A stretch of 64,000 bases of DNA. Origin: Lepisosteus oculatus. Lineage: Eukaryota > Chordata > Actinopteri > Semionotiformes > Lepisosteidae. Of this stretch, positions 59,601-64,000 are shown one piece after another. The stretch lies in NCBI RefSeq assembly GCF_040954835.1, contig NC_090711.1, positions 627,501 through 691,500 on the forward strand. Direction: 5' to 3'. The notes under the pieces were generated by a model. The model saw only the letters and a program-made list of their open reading frames with translations, did not search any database and was not told where the DNA came from. The translations under genes and the position numbers were made by a program. The first letter of the stretch is position 1, and every line of letters starts with the position of its first letter.

Positions 59601-62600
59601 CGAGAAACGTCCCTTTTCCGTTCTGCTCCACGCTCTTCCCCTGATCAAACCCTGCGCTGAAGAATGGCTTCCTGAAGCAGACACTCACAATGAAGTACTT
59701 CTCCGTGAAGCTGGGGGTGCTGGGTGGAGTCCAGCTGTACAGCGACCCCTTCCGACTGGGAACAGACAGCTTGCTGGTGGAGGTGCTCATGGGCCTGGTC
59801 TCTCCGCTGTCAAAGGGGCTGGAGGGGCAGAGGCAGGTGTTAGAGTGAACACTCCCAGTGAACAGCAGTCTGATCCTTTCTGTGCTTAACAGGCTGCAGG
59901 CACTCGCTTCTAAGGCAACAGCAGGCTGCGCAGGCAGACACCTGGAGTTAGAACACAAGAGCAGCCGCAAGCGGGGGGGGCCATGTGGTCCAGCCGGGCT
60001 GCTGGGTGGTCAGGAGGATCTCGTCCTGCTGGTTCCTGGAACCAGGCTGGGTATCGGCTTCAAGAGCACGGCTGGGCAGGCTGCCATCTGGGTTAAAGAG
60101 GTGCCTCCTGTTCTTTGTCTTAAGTTAAGTGTCATTCAGATAGATGCCCACGTATCACCCTTCTGCTTCATCAACTATAAACAGTGTTGCTTGTTTTTAT
60201 TACAGACTACACCACAGTACATTCTAAGGCGTCATTTTGAAGCTGGTTTAATTATAATCATCCTGCTTTTAGGTGTTTGATTTGATTCTGAAGTTGTTTA
60301 GCTGTCAGCTTGGCTTTGGGGATGTTTTGTTTCTCAGGCAGCTGCAGGGAAAGTCATGCGTGCAGAGAACAAAACTAGCCCACCGCCCTGGACCCATGTC
60401 ACCTGGTTCCTCATGGAGGTTTTCCTTGTGCTTTGTTTGCCTGGTGCTGATTAGGACACTGTAATCGATTTTCCATTTAATTAAAGCAGAGGGTCGGGAG
60501 TGTTTGCTGCATGATGACAGCCAGGGAGATTTAATCTGGATGAGTCTTGACTGCAAGTGAGTCAGAGGGCACTGGAATGGCAGCTGCTGTATACTGGAGT
60601 ACCAGCGCTGCTTGTAGAGTAGCAGAGTGGACCCTGCACCCTTGTAACTGAGGTCATGCTCTTTTTAGCTAACTTTGCTCATAAAACTGAAACTCAGAAA
60701 GCACCCTCCACCTGGGGTCTGTAAACTCCTCACCAGCAACTTTTATTGAGCGCAGGCCAGATGCCCTCCTTGGGTTTTCAGAGCAGAGCTGTAACACCAC
60801 ACTGGCCGAGACACACCCACCAGAAAACACACAGGTCCCTCCAACACGAGAATGAATGGACAAAGGGCTTCCTTCCCTCCTGCTCTCTCTTTCTGCATTG
60901 TCAGTGGTTGAAATGATGTCAACTGTTCAGTTTCTGTGTCTGATCTTTATTGTTTTTAACCAAAGTCTACCAGTGTTTTCCTGTAGTTCCCTGAGCATGA
61001 TATGGTTTGTTGGTTAGTTGTAACCTAACCTGGACCTTAAACCTCACGCTAAGCATTGCTATAATGTCAAACCAAACTAAACCCCAGTCTAACTTTAAAC
61101 CCGAACCCAATTGCTAACCTGAAACTTGCAGGAGCAGAACAAGTTGCATCTGGGCAGGTTTTAGGTTAGCAGAATGGCACTCTGTGATTCAGTCAGGGTG
61201 AAGATGTGATACTCACTCCCACATCACCTCCATCTGCAGTTTGATCGTGCCCAGCTCCGTGATGTCCACCACCATGATGTGTGGCCTGGCCTGGAAGAAG
61301 TCCAAGCTCTCACAAGTCACGACCCCCACCAGCACTGAGCCCAGCCCTTTCACCTCGGTTACCTGGGAAACAGAGGTCAGAGGTCATCCGACAGCACAGG
61401 TGGGCCTGCAGCAAGCCATGCCTGATACACAGAGGGTGCAGTCACTGGCTTCACTCTCAGGCAGCAATGGCAGTATCTCCAAGTTTGAAAAAGTCGGGTT
61501 GTTGCAATCTGTCTGAGTCTGTCTGATGTTGACCATCAGTGTTGGTCAACGGAGGTTTACAAGGCTGTGAAGTGTAGGAGTTTAGACAAAGGTCTAAGCT
61601 CTAGTACATGATGGATTGACTCTGCATTCAATCACTCACCTTTATCTCAAAGTTCTCCTGTATGTGAGGGAGGAACACCATCTCTTCCTCATCCCAGGAC
61701 TGTCTGTCATCTGCCTCAATCTTCCCCTTCAGCTTCCACCTCTGCCTGCCCAGCCTGATCAGCACCTGGAGTTCAGGGCAGACAGGTTGTCTGATCAAGC
61801 CCTTTGCTTTAGACTACGGGTGTCGCACTCCCCAAGGGCCTAGAGGCATCTGGTCAGTGGTTCAAGTATCTATAAAACACCGTAATTTATCTACAATACA
61901 TGTTCAAGCCTGCCTGTATTAACAATTGAACTGTCAATTAAATAATTAGACTGACTACATAACTGAAAACATAAAGTCCTTCCTTAGGCTAATCTGCGTG
62001 TGTCCTCTTCAGTCTTGTGTGAGGGAGTTGAGCCATTCAGTCCCAGAAACAGCACAACGAGGGAAAGACCCACCTCGTACTGATCCCCTGGGCAAAGACG
62101 CGCAAACCCAATCAGCCCTGCAAATGGGACAGAGACGCAGAACAACAATGTGAAATTAATACATCTCATCTTCTTTAAATCAATCAAAGTGCAATAGAAT
62201 ATCAAAATGCCAAAAATGCCATAAGAGTTATTTCAGTAGTGGACTCTGATGGCAGTAAAGAGCCCTGACTTAGCCAACAGACCCTTAAATCAAATGTCTG
62301 CTCGGAAACCAGACATTCTGCAGACAGAAAGAGCCATGTTCCTCGCTGGCTCGACTCCGAGTACCTTTCATCTTTATGTGAAGCTCTCCTAAGAGAAGCT
62401 CAAGTTCTCCTTCCATCATGAACATGTCCTGAAAGAAAGGAAAGACCATCAACGAGATCATGCAAGGGCTGATTCAATAAACAACCCGCCCCCTCTGCTG
62501 CTCATAAACCAAACTCCGAGCAGACAGGCCAACAGTGCCCACCCGCCAGTCTGGAGGAGCCCCCGTGTCCCGCTTTTCCATTGCACTTCCTGCCCAGACT

Positions 62601-63974
62601 GGAACCCCCGGAGCCCCGGAAGGACGAGCTCTTCCCGGGACCTGAGCTGTGTTAAGGCTCGTGCTTCAGCCGGCGGATGGCGCCCCCTACCTCCAGACAC
62701 TGGCGCTGGCTCCTGCCCAGCTGCAGCAGGCTCTCGCGGGACGCCCTGGTGGAGGGCGACAGGGCGAAGGCTCTCTTCATGTTGGCGGCGCCGGTGCACA
62801 GCCGCCACTGGATGGCGTAGGCCTCGTGCAGCTCCTCCACCTGCGGCACAGAGCGCGGGGACACACTTTACTCCGCCGGTACCGGGGCGTACTGCGGCAA
62901 ACTACAGGGTACATCCTTCACAGAACTGTCTGCAACCAGCACTGCAGGCTCAGTCGGACTCTCAAACTGCTCACTTGAAAAGTCAAGTTAAAGGTGAGGT
63001 AACCCCCAAGACAAACCGACGGCCGCTCGGATGCTGCAAGACTCGCTTGCTCACGTGAGAGCGTTTGTATAGGAGTGTCAATGTGAGGAAACGTCCCCTC
63101 GTAGTGACTCCAGATAGACCCTGGGATCATCACCCACAATGTCAACAACAGACATTTCTTACAAACCCACTGGTGTATTGAAGACCTGAGCCAGGATCCA
63201 TGGGACGTGCACACAAATACAGGAATACAAACGGGACTGTCATGAATACTCTAGAAAACTTGTCACATTCTGAAATACATTCAGTATCTTAGAGGAAGCT
63301 CTGTGCTGAGCAGCAGCTTGTCGAGATTTACGTACTACGTGCAAAGCCTTTGGGGAAACGTGCTTTCAGCTACCTTGCTGATGTGGAACTCCAGCCGTCG
63401 AATGTACCTCTCCAGCGCTCTGATTTCCTTCATCAAGAAACAAAAGAGGGCGTCTTACAAAGTGAGCAACCACTGCTGACATTTCCGAAGGACTGCCGTG
63501 GCCATGTGGCACAGCATTCCAAAGATCTCCAGAGCAGGTCACAAGTCCAAGGGATGACAATTTAGATCCACAGGTCCACATTCATAACAATGCCACATTT
63601 GTGGTAATGACATTTATTACTTGAAGTGCTTGAATTGATTTATAATTGCATCACACGGAGAAAAGCCATCTAATTTATTTTTAATTAACTTCTCTCCACA
63701 ATCTGATTTCCATCTTTCAATGAAGCAAGAGTGCCTGTATCAAGGATTAGCTTATTGTAACTGTGTTAAATATAATTCAGGTTAATAAGATTCATTATAA
63801 AATCAATAAATGAATTCAATTGGTATTTAACTCCATCTAAATGAAATGGCATTATATATTTTGCTTACTAAATTCAGTTGTGAACACAATTAGAATACTA
63901 AATTATTTTATTAAAGAAAAGAGACAAAGGCGGTGAATGTCATACCTTACCTTTTCTAGGTCATACAGGAACGC
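53616..63974 (-). CDS. ripor3: RIPOR family (FAM65), probably RIPOR3; 3' 18 exons
   Basis: The coding exons in transcript order are 63951-63974, 63374-63427, 62691-62840, 62365-62428, 62074-62117, 61640-61765, 61217-61362, 59689-59818, 58643-59149, 58204-58343, 57861-58056, 57291-57423, 56381-56542, 55723-55881, 55226-55428, 54584-54667, 54246-54336 and 53616-53716. All have GT/AG borders and matching phases, giving 837 residues plus stop; about 110 N-terminal residues lie outside. The N-terminal conserved block includes [47 protein letters not shown] and RQRWKLKG (about 1-205). A Ser/Pro-rich, variable linker follows (about 205-380). Then come helical blocks [20 protein letters not shown] and [20 protein letters not shown], and C-terminal HEAT-like repeats ending [16 protein letters not shown] proteins bind active Rho GTPases and steer cell polarity. 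Choice of RIPOR3 over RIPOR1/2 rests on human chromosome 20 neighbours. Confidence 0.93.
57007..57023 (+). promoter_or_regulatory. CTCF-like motif in RIPOR intron
   Basis: GCCCCTAGAGGGCACTG fits the CTCF core with one mismatch at the A of CCA. Another looser match, CCAGCAGAGGCCGCT, is near 57712. Both lie in introns of the RIPOR gene. Motif match only. Confidence 0.35.
60005..60135 (-). mobile_element. CR1-type LINE 3'-end fragment
   Basis: The plus text AGAGGTGCCTCCTGTTCT and the preceding GGCTGGGTATCGGCTTCAAG match the antisense of the LINE tail also seen at 7676-7990 (GTGCCTCCTGTTCTTGGTTT, GGGCATCGTCTTCAAC). The fragment lies in the intron between the 146- and 130-base RIPOR exons. Confidence 0.55.
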
Positions 63975-64000
63975 CTGTAATTACAAAAACAAGATGATTA

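Overview
The window is vertebrate nuclear DNA, most likely from a ray-finned fish. The genes are widely spaced and intron-rich. The dispersed repeats I can recognise are fish-type: 5S-rRNA-derived SINE3-like copies, tRNA-type SINEs, elements with an L2-like tail ending in GGATGGATGG, and CR1-type LINE 3' ends. The gene set and the repeat flavour suggest a slowly evolving non-teleost such as a gar or bowfin, but this is a guess from the sequence alone.

Four protein-coding genes can be assigned with confidence. From left to right they are psmf1 (proteasome inhibitor PI31, plus strand, seven exons, 19970-31114), tmem74b (minus strand, one coding exon, 40112-40810), blcap (plus strand, one coding exon, 48100-48363) and the 3' 18 coding exons of a RIPOR/FAM65 family gene, probably ripor3 (minus strand, 53616 to the right edge). 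Its 5' end lies beyond the window. In human, psmf1 and tmem74b are neighbours on 20p13, while BLCAP and RIPOR3 lie on 20q, so the window joins two pieces of human chromosome 20. A possible fifth small gene of 99 codons (42947-43246, plus strand) lies beside tmem74b and is not recognised.

Bases 1-19800 hold no gene I can support. They contain LINE and SINE relics, a GT microsatellite and a 42-base minisatellite. Bases 31800-39900 and 44500-47200 are also gene-poor, with SINE copies. The introns of psmf1 and of the RIPOR gene carry a few repeats.

The most unusual feature is at 41500-42629, inside the probable 5'-UTR intron of tmem74b. It is a tandem array of four 236-base LTR-like units separated by three 62-base spacers. 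Each spacer starts with a primer-binding site matching the 3' end of tRNA-Leu. There is no coding capacity. The layout is that of a miniature LTR retroelement (TRIM-like) in tandem, inserted in an AAT microsatellite. Each LTR also contains a tRNA-like stretch with A-box- and B-box-like sequences. The first and third LTRs are identical, and the second and fourth are nearly so, which points to a very recent duplication of a two-unit block.
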